Positions 24,011 through 32,252 are shown, counted from the stretch's first letter. The stretch: DNA of 35,141 nt from Elusimicrobiota bacterium (GCA_016208085.1 JACQYT010000066.1:1-35141), one strand, 5' to 3'. The notes: generated from the letters alone by a model not told the origin. Translations and numbers: made by a program.

Positions 24011-24036
24011 GAAATTCCGGGTTTATGTGCTATCCT
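24009..24036 (+). promoter_or_regulatory. Promoter of the secreted-protein cassette
   Basis: TTGAAA (24009-24014), a 16-bp spacer and TATCCT (24031-24036). Transcription would start near 24043, about 36 nt before the chosen ATG 24079. An in-frame ATG at 24025 lies upstream of that start and is unlikely to be used. Confidence 0.55.
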
Positions 24037-24078
24037 ATATACAGTGCCCGGCGCTTAAGGGTTTTTCCGGCTGGGGAT

Positions 24079-25443
24079 ATGAGGAAGAAAACCGACTCCA
24101 TAATACTGGCAATTATCACCGCGATCAGCGTTATCCTGCCGCACGCTCCTAAAATAATTCCGGAAGGAAATTCCCTCATAGCCGCCGCGGCCGTTGCGGC
24201 AACTTTATCCATCCCGTCAAAATCAATGGCGGCCATTATGCCCGCGCGCATAGTGCAACTCGCCGTTACTATGCCGCAAAGCTGTGAGGCCGGCGTTATG
24301 GAGCAGCTTTGCTCCTCGGTCACCAGTTTTCTAAATGACGAGGCCGCCAAGGCCGATACCGCGTTAAAAAACTGCAAGAAAAACTGCGGCTGGAGAAAAA
24401 GAAAAGACGACCTGATAGACGCCGCCAGGAAAAAAGCCAAAGAGTCCTGCGCCAAAGGCGAAGCTCCGGACGTTAATGAATTAAGCAAGGGGCTGGATAG
24501 AAATACAAAAGACAGACTTAAGGATTTGTACAATCGGAACAGCCGGATGTTCGACGGCACCGCCAAGCTGGCCGCGAAAGATTTAACACTGGTCCCCTCA
24601 AACAGCGCCGCAACGCTCACCGCTAAGGGCGGCCAAGTCGCCGATTTGAAATCCTACGAGCCGAACACCCCAAAATTAAAGTATCCAAAGGACGCAGCGA
24701 AACAATCAGACTGCTACACACTATGCACCGGTATTACCGCCGGGGCGGCGGCACAATGCAAATGTTGCCAGGATTACAACAGTCTTTGTACTACGTATGT
24801 CTCTGGCTGTACACCCGGCTGCGGAGAGTATGACGCTAAAAAATCCTGCTGCATAAACGGAAAAGTTGTGGATAAATTCAAGGTGCCGAGCAAAACACTG
24901 CAACGAATCGGTGTAATCCCCGACTGCAAGAACCGGGTCCAGGCGGTTTCTGAAAAAGTTGTAAGGCCAGAAAAGCAAGGCTGTTCCGTTACTCCGAGAT
25001 TAGGGCATCTTATTAACATAAAGGAGAGAAGATTTTCAAGAGATGAAAGACTTATAGCGTTAATGCTTTCCTGGAAAATAACAAAAGGAATAGCGACAAA
25101 ACTCTTTAACCTGGATAGCGGAAGACCTCCGATAACAGACTTTAATAATCCTTTTACCGGTCTCACGCCTCCTTTCAGGGGTTCCTGCAATGACCATGAT
25201 TATTGCTATGGAACCTGCAAAAAGATTGCAAATGATTCCGCAGATAGACGAAAATGTGATGATAAGTTGCTTACGGATCTAAGGGATGTGGTTTGTAGCA
25301 ATGCGAAATATCCGTTAACAAAAGATGAATGCACGGAGTTGGCAGAGGATATGGTTTGGAGTTTAAGACATCTCCCTTTTGGAGGATCCGCTGCGTATGC
25401 AGCCGCGCAAATTGAACGTTGCAAATGTGATTTATGTCCATAA
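24079..25443 (+). CDS. Secreted cysteine-rich protein with phospholipase A2-like C-terminal motif
   Basis: 454 residues from ATG 24079. The N-terminus looks like a signal peptide (MRKKTDSIILAIITAISV). Residues about 80-160 are Lys/Asp-rich and helical. Residues about 210-275 are dense in Cys (CQDYNSLC, CTPGCGEY, SCC). The C-terminal domain contains C370-N-D-H373-D374-Y-C-Y-G-T-C380, then KCDDKLLTDLRDVVC. This fits the C-x-x-H-D-x-C active site of secreted phospholipases A2, closest in spacing to the group XII type (HD-C-Y-x-T-C then CD-K-F). The Gly-rich calcium loop is not obvious, so activity is uncertain. The rest is not recognised. Local composition is more AT-rich than in the neighbours towards the 3' end. 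It overlaps the next gene by 10 nt. Confidence 0.6.
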   Translation: MRKKTDSIILAIITAISVILPHAPKIIPEGNSLIAAAAVAATLSIPSKSMAAIMPARIVQLAVTMPQSCEAGVMEQLCSSVTSFLNDEAAKADTALKNCKKNCGWRKRKDDLIDAARKKAKESCAKGEAPDVNELSKGLDRNTKDRLKDLYNRNSRMFDGTAKLAAKDLTLVPSNSAATLTAKGGQVADLKSYEPNTPKLKYPKDAAKQSDCYTLCTGITAGAAAQCKCCQDYNSLCTTYVSGCTPGCGEYDAKKSCCINGKVVDKFKVPSKTLQRIGVIPDCKNRVQAVSEKVVRPEKQGCSVTPRLGHLINIKERRFSRDERLIALMLSWKITKGIATKLFNLDSGRPPITDFNNPFTGLTPPFRGSCNDHDYCYGTCKKIANDSADRRKCDDKLLTDLRDVVCSNAKYPLTKDECTELAEDMVWSLRHLPFGGSAAYAAAQIERCKCDLCP

Positions 25444-26369
25444 TTTTACCTATAAAATACCATAAAAGCCGGATTAAACCATCCACGTTTATTCGCGGAA
25501 TGTTTATTTTTTGTTTCCTCGGCCTCGTTGCTACTCCAGCCTTAGTGCGCGCCGATGAATGGGGCTGCGGTAACATGACGGCATGTTTAAAAAAATTGGA
25601 GGACAAAGACCCGTATATCCGTAGGCGCGCCGCCCTAGATATTAGATTATATGCTCGGAGATCAAAAGACGATGAACGAAAGAAAGTGATAGCGGCATTA
25701 AAACGGCATCTTCAGGATATCGATAAACAGGTGCGCTACAGCGCAGCTGGGTCCATAGTCGACATAGATACTACTTCTAAGGAAGTTTTGCCTATTCTTT
25801 TTGAAAGGCTTAATGATAAAACAGAAGATCCAATTGATGCGGGACTATATCTTCGCCATTTTGGACCGGAAGCCAAGGATGCCGTGCCTATACTTATTGA
25901 CGGGATGAAAAAGGAGGGGATATCCTGGTTTTTGGGTTATCCTCATTCTACGTATGGCGACGTGTTGCGGGACATCGGAACTCCGGAAGCTCTTGCCGCT
26001 GTTGAACCGCTGAGACGCAGGGAACTGATAGCGGACATATTTTACGCGCCGTTTAAACTTTTGCTATACCCCGTGTTTGCGCTGCTGGTCAGCCTGTGTT
26101 TTGCGGGCCTTTTCTGGCGGGGCCGCGCTCAATACAAGGAAGGGAAAAAGATAAAATACATGCCGCTTCTTATTCCGACCCTGGGCTGGGGAAGCTGGGG
26201 CTTGTATATGGTAAATAAGAATGTGATGGAGGACTACGGCAGCGTGCTTTGTTTCGTCTCCTGGTTTTTATTTCTTATAACTTTGGCAGGCTTAATTCCG
26301 TGGCTAGTAAGTTGGGTGCGGGTGCGGACGCAGGAAAAACGCAAAACCGTCAACTCTATTCCTTCTTAA
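25434..26369 (+). CDS. Exported HEAT-repeat protein with C-terminal membrane helices
   Basis: 311 residues. A long signal peptide (hydrophobic about 22-36) ends ALVRA, with cleavage probably before DEWGC. Residues about 48-190 are HEAT/Armadillo-like repeats (DKDPYIRRRAALDIRLYA, KQVRYSAAGSIVDID, LRHFGPEAKDAVPILI), a protein-binding solenoid. Three or four membrane helices follow (about 207-228, 241-260, 268-292) with a basic tail. The ATG overlaps the previous gene's stop (ATGTCCATAA), which implies translational coupling. It may be the membrane partner or immunity protein of the PLA2-like protein; that is inference from the pairing only. Confidence 0.6.
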   Translation: MSIILPIKYHKSRIKPSTFIRGMFIFCFLGLVATPALVRADEWGCGNMTACLKKLEDKDPYIRRRAALDIRLYARRSKDDERKKVIAALKRHLQDIDKQVRYSAAGSIVDIDTTSKEVLPILFERLNDKTEDPIDAGLYLRHFGPEAKDAVPILIDGMKKEGISWFLGYPHSTYGDVLRDIGTPEALAAVEPLRRRELIADIFYAPFKLLLYPVFALLVSLCFAGLFWRGRAQYKEGKKIKYMPLLIPTLGWGSWGLYMVNKNVMEDYGSVLCFVSWFLFLITLAGLIPWLVSWVRVRTQEKRKTVNSIPS

Positions 26370-26513
26370 ATCTCGCTTCCGCTGAAAACCCCCAAACCGC
26401 CCCGCCCACGGCAAAAACCAAAGGGAGCAGTAGGGAAACCGCCCCAAACCGCCGCCAATAATCGGGCATGATTTGGCCTCTTTTTCCAACACCAAAAACG
26501 CCCCCTGAAACCG

Positions 26514-26530
26514 GCTGATAGCCCGTTTCA
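26514..26530 (+). repeat. 17-bp direct repeat GCTGATAGCCCGTTTCA, right copy
   Basis: Identical to 23873-23889. This copy is also the right arm of a 25-bp palindrome, TGAAACCGGC-TGATA-GCCCGTTTCA (26506-26530, 9 of 10 pairs). It lies between the HEAT gene and the IS remnant. The 26370-26630 interval otherwise holds only non-conserved readable frame. Confidence 0.65.
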
Positions 26531-26629
26531 GTCCAAAAAACTCGTCAAACAGCCGTATTTGGCCGTCTGAAGCCCACAGGCCTGCCGCATCCCGGACAAC
26601 CGTCTCCCGCCGCCTGCCCGGCGCAGACA

Positions 26630-27237
26630 ACAACAACGCCTGCTCTTGACAACGCAGCCTGGCAAGCCTTGTCTCGTTTAAATTCAGCAAATCTATAAGC
26701 GAAATCCTCTCCATCAGCATTTCCCGCACTATCCTGTGCAGATAAAATATTGAGAAACGGTATTTTGTCTGATACTTGATGTACGCCAGCAGTAAGTAAT
26801 AGCACATGGCAGTCCAAACCTGCGTCATTACCGTGTTCGGGGACGTTCCCAGAAAAGTTTTTATCTTCAGATTCTGTTTTATCCACTTAAAAAATATGGC
26901 GCTTCCGGGTTTGGAGTGGGTAGATTTAGCCTCCCCAGCCGACTGTTAATCTGGCAAAATGGCTCAAGGAGCACAAACCGCGCACCTATAGAATACCTTA
27001 CATGCGCTTAAATTCCGTCGGAGAATGGCTTATAAGGCTTATACTGCGCAGGGGTAGCCGTAACCAAGCCATAGTGGCCACACTTAAAGTGCCATTAGTA
27101 TTATGCTGATACTTGTATCCGTCTTTACCCATGCCAAACCCGGAAGCGCCAAAAATATTTCTATCTGCCACCGGGCTTTATAGACGTGCGCTATGTCTGA
27201 ATTTATCCGGATATTCTTTATTAGCAGGGTAAAAAGC
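26630..27237 (-). pseudogene. IS4-type transposase remnant split by a small element
   Basis: Two minus-strand pieces give a continuous transposase C-terminus once 26898-27150 and one target duplication are removed. The right piece (27237-27159) encodes LLIKNIRINSDIAHVYKARW then QIE. The left piece (26897-26630) encodes IFFKWIKQNLKIKTFLGTSP, then TQVWTAMCYYLLLAYIK and LIDLLNLNE. The joined YKARWQIE-IFFKWIKQ is the conserved Y(2)R(3)E(6)K region of IS4-like DDE transposases; it contains the catalytic Glu. The N-terminal two thirds and the right IS end are missing. Dead element. Confidence 0.8.
26898..27150. mobile_element. 253-bp non-autonomous element (MITE-like) with 8-bp target duplication
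   Basis: The ends are inverted: GGCGCTTCCGGGTTTGG at 26898-26914 and its exact complement at 27134-27150. Similarity extends inward (TGGGTA) to about 25 bp. Both sides are flanked by AAAAATAT (26890-26897 and 27151-27158). Removing the element and one flank restores the transposase frame, which proves insertion. The 8-bp AT-rich duplication and the GGC-start ends resemble ISL3-type elements; that family assignment is inference. An internal plus-strand frame (about 26938-27110, WLKEHKPRTYRIPYMRL) is not recognised. Confidence 0.85.
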
Positions 27238-27249
27238 AATGCCGTAAGA

Positions 27250-27420
27250 AGAAAACTTGCCGCATATCACTGCCATATTCAGCTCGGCATCATTGCCCAG
27301 GGTATTCTCCAGTGCCTCTCACTGTCTTTTCCCAAACTTGTCTGGAACTCTTTCGGCTCATGGATTCGCACCCCAAGAATGGATTTGTGCCCTTCCGAAC
27401 AGGTTACCGCCTTCCGTAGA
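27250..27420 (+). pseudogene. C-terminal fragment of a second, unrelated transposase
   Basis: The plus-strand frame reads YHCHIQLGIIAQGILQCLSL, then FPKLVWNSFGSWIRT and PSEQV. This resembles the C-terminus of DDE transposases that end HIQLG(L/I)IAQGLLQYL...SFGSWLRT...PSE. No upstream catalytic domain is present: the frame joins the IS4-type remnant at about 27245. Its 3' end overlaps the last codons of the opposite O-antigen ligase gene. The family name is uncertain. Confidence 0.5.
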
Positions 27421-29305
27421 CTTCCAGGGCCCGGTCTTTTTCCCTTTTTTTAAGATACGCCCGCGCCAGCCGTTTATAATTCGGTTCAAACAGCGGGTCC
27501 AGTTTCTCCGCGGCCGTAAAACTTTCAATCGCCTCGTCCCAGCTGGCCAGGCGGGAATAGGCGGTTCCCAGTTGATGATCCACCTGGACGTAATGCGGGG
27601 CCAGTCGTTTTACCTTTTGATATTGCACGACGGCCTTTTCAAGATTCTCTTTTTCTCCCCGATCCTGGCAGACATTCCCTATGAAGTATTGCGCCATGAC
27701 ATATTCCGGCATTCCGGGAGTCATCTTGTTAAACCGGGAAAGAGCCTGTTCCCATTGGGATTGTTTGGCGTGGTAAATACCGATATTCAGCTCGATGTCC
27801 GACACGAACCACCTGACCGAACCACAGCCAAGCAGGCCTATTACGGCGAAAGCCGGAAGGTAAATGAGCCGGCTTATCAGGCCGGGAACGGGAAAAGGAT
27901 AAACGGAAAACTTTATATCGCGTTCCAGGTGAGTCGCGGCGACGCCGCCCAGAACTCCGGCCAGCAGCCAGAACATGGTTCCCGGCGACACAAACGCCGT
28001 GCCCAGGGCGTTCGTCAGCCCCACAAGAAGAAAGCCCAGCACGCTGGAAAATATCCCTATCAGCCACAAAGTATCTTCCTGCGCGTCCGGCATAACGCTC
28101 GCGTGGATCTTATTTATCGCCGCACGGATCAGACCGGCGAACAGCCACAGCGCCAGAATGAGTCCCACAATACCCAGTTCGCTCCAGATCTCAAGCAGCC
28201 AGTTTTCGGGATTATTGGTCTCGGTATTATGCTTTTTCTCCAGCCGGATTATTTCCGGTTTCCGGAACCCGGGATAGGTTACGTAGAAACTTCCCGGCCC
28301 GGTTCCTATCCAGGGATGTTCCCTGATCAGGTTGAGCGTCCCGGACCAGGTGTGCTTAAGGAAGGCGGCATTATAGGCGGCCTGTTCGCGCAGTTTATGC
28401 GGATTTATCAGGAAGCAGCAGCCGATGGCAAACAGCAGCAGGGCGGTGGAGATAACGGACATGCGGCGCGCATAGCCCCGGAGGAATTTGCAGCTTAACA
28501 ACAGAAAAATAATCCCCGTGGGAACGAAGGCAAAAAGCCCTTTTACGGACCAGGAATAGATGAGATTGAAGACGATAAGGGGCAGCAGCGACAGGGCCAG
28601 CAATGACCGCAGGTTGACGATAGAGAATAAAATCTTCGGGCAGGACGGGTCTTTCCCGTCGTCCGGACTCACGGCCGCGCTGCTCAATGGAGCGGAGCCC
28701 AGAAAACTGGTCACGGCAAGAGGGAAGATCCCGGTCAGGAACGCCGCCAGAAGATCGGGATTGGCAAGCGTTGAGAATATGCGGGAGCCGAAAGCTTTCC
28801 GCCAGATGAACGGATCAAGACTCCAACCCAGCGCATCCGGAAAGAACCTGTAGTCAAGCCACTGAACGACCCCGTAAAGCGTAACCACCCAGGCGGCCGC
28901 CAGCGCCCAATCCGTCAGCCGCTTGGCGAAGCGAAGGTTTCCCAATTCGGCGCAGCCGATGCAGAACAACACAACAAATGACGTCATTTTAATAAATCCG
29001 TACAACGCCGCCGCCTTGAAAGGCGACAATGCGTAACCAAGCAGGAGCCAGGCCAGAAACAGAATGCCCGGCAACAGGACTTTTTGCGACGGGAGCGGCC
29101 ACTCCAGCCTGCCTGTTTCCACAGTTTTGATTATCCAGAAGAAGATCAGAAAAAGTGTTCCCAACTGGGCAAGAGTAATTTTTATCATGGCTGAATCATA
29201 GGTGCGCAGATAAAAAACAGTGGGGAGAAGAAAAGTCATAAGGAAAGCGCTCCACGCCATGCCTTCCTGCGCGAAAACGGCCAATCTTGTGCGTAAACTA
29301 TCCAT
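27404..29305 (-). CDS. O-antigen ligase/polymerase (Wzy_C family) with C-terminal TPRs
   Basis: 633 residues from ATG 29305, which has AGGAGG 4 nt upstream. About 11-12 membrane helices fill residues 1-490. The periplasmic-loop signature REHPWIGTGPGSFYVTYP and a following LLEIWSELGIVGLILAL match the Wzy_C/O-antigen ligase superfamily, which polymerises or attaches glycans on undecaprenyl or lipid A carriers. The last 120 residues are TPR helices (QWEQALSRFNKM, VQVDHQLGTAYSRLASWDEA, YLKKREKDRALEVYG). Such TPR-tailed members may act on glycans or on pilin-type proteins. The start overlaps the anti-sigma stop by 8 nt. The C-terminus stops abruptly after one TPR helix, next to transposase debris. 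Confidence 0.82.
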   Translation of the reverse strand: MDSLRTRLAVFAQEGMAWSAFLMTFLLPTVFYLRTYDSAMIKITLAQLGTLFLIFFWIIKTVETGRLEWPLPSQKVLLPGILFLAWLLLGYALSPFKAAALYGFIKMTSFVVLFCIGCAELGNLRFAKRLTDWALAAAWVVTLYGVVQWLDYRFFPDALGWSLDPFIWRKAFGSRIFSTLANPDLLAAFLTGIFPLAVTSFLGSAPLSSAAVSPDDGKDPSCPKILFSIVNLRSLLALSLLPLIVFNLIYSWSVKGLFAFVPTGIIFLLLSCKFLRGYARRMSVISTALLLFAIGCCFLINPHKLREQAAYNAAFLKHTWSGTLNLIREHPWIGTGPGSFYVTYPGFRKPEIIRLEKKHNTETNNPENWLLEIWSELGIVGLILALWLFAGLIRAAINKIHASVMPDAQEDTLWLIGIFSSVLGFLLVGLTNALGTAFVSPGTMFWLLAGVLGGVAATHLERDIKFSVYPFPVPGLISRLIYLPAFAVIGLLGCGSVRWFVSDIELNIGIYHAKQSQWEQALSRFNKMTPGMPEYVMAQYFIGNVCQDRGEKENLEKAVVQYQKVKRLAPHYVQVDHQLGTAYSRLASWDEAIESFTAAEKLDPLFEPNYKRLARAYLKKREKDRALEVYGRR

Positions 29306-29690
29306 TCTTTCCTCCTGACTGATGTTGGGGCTGTTCGGCGGCAAACGCCTGGGTCGGTATGCCTAATGAAAACAGAGAAGCCGCCAGCATCAGCGCCACG
29401 TAACCCAGCGCGACTCCATAGGCCGGGGACAACCTCCAGTTAAACCGTCTGACGATCGCTACGGAACGGCTTTCAGCTGAGATCAGCTTGCGAAGCTCGT
29501 TTCTCAAACGCTCCGGCAGGGGCGTGGTTTCAAACCTGGAAAGCTCATTTTTCACGGCCCGGAGCAAGGACGCTTCTTTTGCGCACTCAGGACATTGGTT
29601 CAGATGCGCAGAGACCTTCTCTCTGAGCCCCGGGGTCAGCCGGTCGTCGGTAAAATAATCCAGAACATTGCCGACTGCAAAGCAATTCAT
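29298..29690 (-). CDS. Zinc-type anti-sigma factor, single membrane helix
   Basis: 130 residues from ATG 29690. The N-terminal zf-HC2/ASD module has H-x3-C-x2-C (HLNQCPEC) with an upstream Cys, the form found in zinc-binding anti-sigma factors. One membrane helix follows (about 90-113, YGVALGYVALMLAASLFSLG), then a short periplasmic tail. It overlaps the sigma gene by ATGA and the ligase gene by 8 nt, so all three are translationally coupled. By family knowledge it holds the ECF sigma factor at the membrane until an envelope signal releases it. Confidence 0.82.
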   Translation of the reverse strand: MNCFAVGNVLDYFTDDRLTPGLREKVSAHLNQCPECAKEASLLRAVKNELSRFETTPLPERLRNELRKLISAESRSVAIVRRFNWRLSPAYGVALGYVALMLAASLFSLGIPTQAFAAEQPQHQSGGKNG

Positions 29691-30205
29691 TTTTCGCCTC
29701 CATTCCAAAGGCCGGTTAATTTTCCCCGGAGTATTTTCCTGGCCCTGTGCAGCCGGACGCAAACAGTTCCCAGGGGCCATTTCAGGATTTCAGCCGCTTC
29801 CTCGTAGGAATATCCCTCCATATCCACCAGCGCTATCGCGGCGCGCAGATTCGGTTCCAGGAGTTTCAGCTCAGCCCCGATCCGGGCCCGCAAATCCGTC
29901 TGCTCCGCCCGTTTTTCAGGTGTGGGCGCGGGATCGGCGGTGTTTTCCAGAAAATCCTGCGGGTCGCCGGATATTTGCGGCCGCCTTCTCCTCAGCGCGT
30001 CTACGTGGAGATTCCTGATAATTACATAAAGCCACCTTTCAAAACCCAGCTTCGCGTCGTAGTTTCCGCGATTCTTCAGGACCTTCATAAAAGCGTTCTG
30101 GACCAGATCGGCGGCCTCGCCGGAATTTCCCGTCAATTTGCAGGCAATGGAATAAGCCCTCTCCATATTGGTTTCGATCAACCGGGCAATTTCTTCCATG
30201 TTCAT
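29687..30205 (-). CDS. ECF-type RNA polymerase sigma factor
   Basis: 172 residues. Region 2 covers about 10-75 (AYSIACKLTGNSGEAADLVQ, then GFERWLYVIIRNLHVD). Region 4 covers about 110-165 (GYSYEEAAEILKWPLGTVCV, then RLHRARKILR). Region 3 is absent, as usual for ECF sigmas. ATG 30205 has AGGGA about 12 nt upstream; a second ATG two codons on is possible. It heads the sigma / anti-sigma / O-antigen ligase operon, which suggests envelope-responsive control of surface glycan assembly. Confidence 0.9.
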   Translation of the reverse strand: MNMEEIARLIETNMERAYSIACKLTGNSGEAADLVQNAFMKVLKNRGNYDAKLGFERWLYVIIRNLHVDALRRRRPQISGDPQDFLENTADPAPTPEKRAEQTDLRARIGAELKLLEPNLRAAIALVDMEGYSYEEAAEILKWPLGTVCVRLHRARKILRGKLTGLWNGGEK

Positions 30206-30219
30206 GCCGCTGCATCCCT

Positions 30220-30242
30220 GCCTGTTATATATACGAACAGGC
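30220..30242. promoter_or_regulatory. Inverted repeat upstream of the ECF sigma gene
   Basis: GCCTGTT/AACAGGC arms (7 bp, perfect) flank TATATATAC-type AT sequence, 15 nt before the sigma ATG. It may be an operator overlapping a -10, or a hairpin in the leader. In the rest of 30206-30536, between the divergent sigma and ispH genes, I see only the ispH -10 and no convincing ECF -35/-10 pair. Confidence 0.4.
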
Positions 30243-30524
30243 GTCCGAATTTATTTCAACCGCCGTTCTGTTTCCGGCACATTGCCTATCTTACAATTTT
30301 AACCCGAAAACCGGCCCGGCCGATTTTTAGGTGTTCGTTCGCCTATCAAACAACTATCGCCTTGTATTTTACCAATAAACGCCGCTAAAACTTCATCACG
30401 CTGGTCAGGAGGGAAGCTGCAAAAATCAGTTCGAACTAAAACTTTCAGGTTAATCGTACGGCTGTTTTCCGGATCGTTTGCCCGGCCGCCGTCTACTTAC
30501 GCCTCGGCTTCTTCCATAAAATGT

Positions 30525-30530
30525 TAAAAT
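30525..30530 (+). promoter_or_regulatory. -10 box 6 nt before ispH start (leaderless candidate)
   Basis: TAAAAT, then CTCATT, then ATG 30537, with no ribosome site. The -35 is not recognisable. Confidence 0.45.
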
Positions 30531-30536
30531 CTCATT

Positions 30537-32252
30537 ATGTCCCCCAGGACCCAGATAACCGTGGCCGCCACCGCCGGCTTCTGCCCGGGCGTGAAGACCG
30601 CCATAGACAAGGTCCTGGAACTGGCCAAAAACAGCAAACGGACCATCTATACCCTGGGCCCCCTGATACATAACAGCCAGGTCATAGAAACCCTTAAAGA
30701 AACGAACATCCACGCGGTAAACGACGTCTCCGAAATAAAAGATAAAAACGCCATTTTAGTCATAAGGGCGCACGGCATCCCGCCGGAGGCGGAACAGCGC
30801 CTGCGCGCGCGGTCCATAGAGGTGGTGGACGCCACCTGCCCGCTGGTCAAGCATGTGCATAAGACCATAGAGAAATACGCGGCCCTGGGCTACCACACCG
30901 TGATAGTCGGTGACAAGGACCACGCCGAGGTCATAGGGCTCATGGGCTACGCGCAAGGCCGCGGCATCGTCATAAGCGGCCCCGAAGAAGCTGCCTCCCT
31001 GCCGCGGCTTGATAAGGTGAATATCGTGGCCCAGACCACGCAGGAGGAAGATGTTTTCCTGGCCGCGGTAGCCGCGGCGCGGGAAAAAGTAACGGAACTC
31101 GTGGTTTCCAACACGATATGCAAGCCGACCAAAGACCGCCAGAAAGAGACCGTTAAGCTTTCAAAAGCCTCGGACCTGGTGATAGTCATGGGCGGGAAGA
31201 ACTCCGCCAATACCGCCCGGCTCTTCCAGATCTGCGAAAAGCTCGCCCCGTCGGCTATCCATATTGAAAAAGAAGAGGAGCTGTCGCTGGAACTTCTGAA
31301 AGGCAAAAAGTCCGTCTTTATCACGGCCGGGGCGTCCACCCCCACCTGGATGATAGAAAAAGCGCTTGCGCGGACGCGCGAACTGACCATAGCTAAGAAA
31401 AGCTCTATCGGGGAGAGATTTTCGTTTATCTGGACGCTGGCCATCACAAGCTGCGCCTACACGGCCCTGGCGGCGGTGGCGCTGACCTATGTCTGCATGA
31501 AGCTTGAAGGCGCGCCGGTGTCCAAGAAACTGCTTCTGCTGGCCGGGCTTTTTGTGCTCAGCCTGCATCTGGCTAACCGCGCCGAAGAAAAAGGCGCGGC
31601 CGCCCCGGACAGGGCCAAGAAACTGCTTTTTATAAAATTTAAATCCGCCACCCGGTTCGCGGCCGTCCTGGCCGGCGTCCTTGCCATCGCGCTGACCGCC
31701 ACGCTCGGCCGGCGGGTGTTTTTGCCGGCGGCTTTTTTCTGGGGACTGGGCATGCTCTACCCCTACAAGCTGCCCCTGGGCTTTGAGAAATTCGGCAATT
31801 TTCCCGCCTCCAAGGACATTCTGACCGCGCTCGGCTGGGGTTTCGTCTGCGCTTACGCGCCGGGAATATGGCGCGGTTCCATCCTGTACAAATCCACTCA
31901 CCTGGCGGTCATTTTCGCGGCGCTGCTGGTTTTCATGCGCTCGGTTATGTTCGGCGTAACCCACGCCCACAGCGACATGATAGTGGGCAAGGAGAATTTT
32001 TACAAGGCGGCGGGTCCGGCGTTCACCTATCTGACGCTTTTCGCGATATTCCTGTTCCTTGAGATAATCCTGGTGCTGCTGAAAAACATGGCCTGGAAAC
32101 CTGATTTGGCCGCCGCGCTTTTCACCGGGCTTTTCTATTACCTGGCGCTGCTGCTTTTCTTCTACTTCCGCAAGATCCCGGAAAGGATAACCGCCGAGAC
32201 TCTGATAGATTCCCAGTTCCTTATCCTGGCCCTCTCGGTCTGGAAGGGTTAA
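30537..32252 (+). CDS. ispH: HMBPP reductase (IspH) fused to a UbiA-like membrane domain
   Basis: 571 residues. Residues 1-285 are a complete IspH/LytB: iron-sulfur cysteines C16 (GFCPGVK), C101 (ATCPLV) and C195 (NTICKPT), histidines H45, H79 and H129, E131 and T167-T168. It makes IPP and DMAPP from HMBPP, the last step of the MEP pathway. Residues about 296-571 add some nine membrane helices. Two cytosolic loops line up with the UbiA prenyltransferase Asp motifs but are altered: LANRAEEKGAAAPDR (normally NR-x2-D-x3-D-x3-PxR) and RSVMFGVTHAHSDMIVGKEN (normally R-x-DIxDxxGD). A membrane-tethered isoprenoid enzyme is plausible; prenyl transfer by the second domain is doubtful. Both halves are in one uninterrupted frame. 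Confidence 0.88.
   Translation: MSPRTQITVAATAGFCPGVKTAIDKVLELAKNSKRTIYTLGPLIHNSQVIETLKETNIHAVNDVSEIKDKNAILVIRAHGIPPEAEQRLRARSIEVVDATCPLVKHVHKTIEKYAALGYHTVIVGDKDHAEVIGLMGYAQGRGIVISGPEEAASLPRLDKVNIVAQTTQEEDVFLAAVAAAREKVTELVVSNTICKPTKDRQKETVKLSKASDLVIVMGGKNSANTARLFQICEKLAPSAIHIEKEEELSLELLKGKKSVFITAGASTPTWMIEKALARTRELTIAKKSSIGERFSFIWTLAITSCAYTALAAVALTYVCMKLEGAPVSKKLLLLAGLFVLSLHLANRAEEKGAAAPDRAKKLLFIKFKSATRFAAVLAGVLAIALTATLGRRVFLPAAFFWGLGMLYPYKLPLGFEKFGNFPASKDILTALGWGFVCAYAPGIWRGSILYKSTHLAVIFAALLVFMRSVMFGVTHAHSDMIVGKENFYKAAGPAFTYLTLFAIFLFLEIILVLLKNMAWKPDLAAALFTGLFYYLALLLFFYFRKIPERITAETLIDSQFLILALSVWKG

Noticed and set aside
26304-26630. Reading frame continuing past the IS4-type transposase C-terminus to 26304
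   Set aside because: After the conserved LIDLLNLNE end no family similarity remains, and it runs into the opposite HEAT gene; it is probably read-through of a lost stop.
27193-27453. Plus-strand 86-residue frame as a real gene
   Set aside because: Its first part is antisense to the IS4-type transposase; only the later part has transposase-like sequence, and it has no start or promoter.
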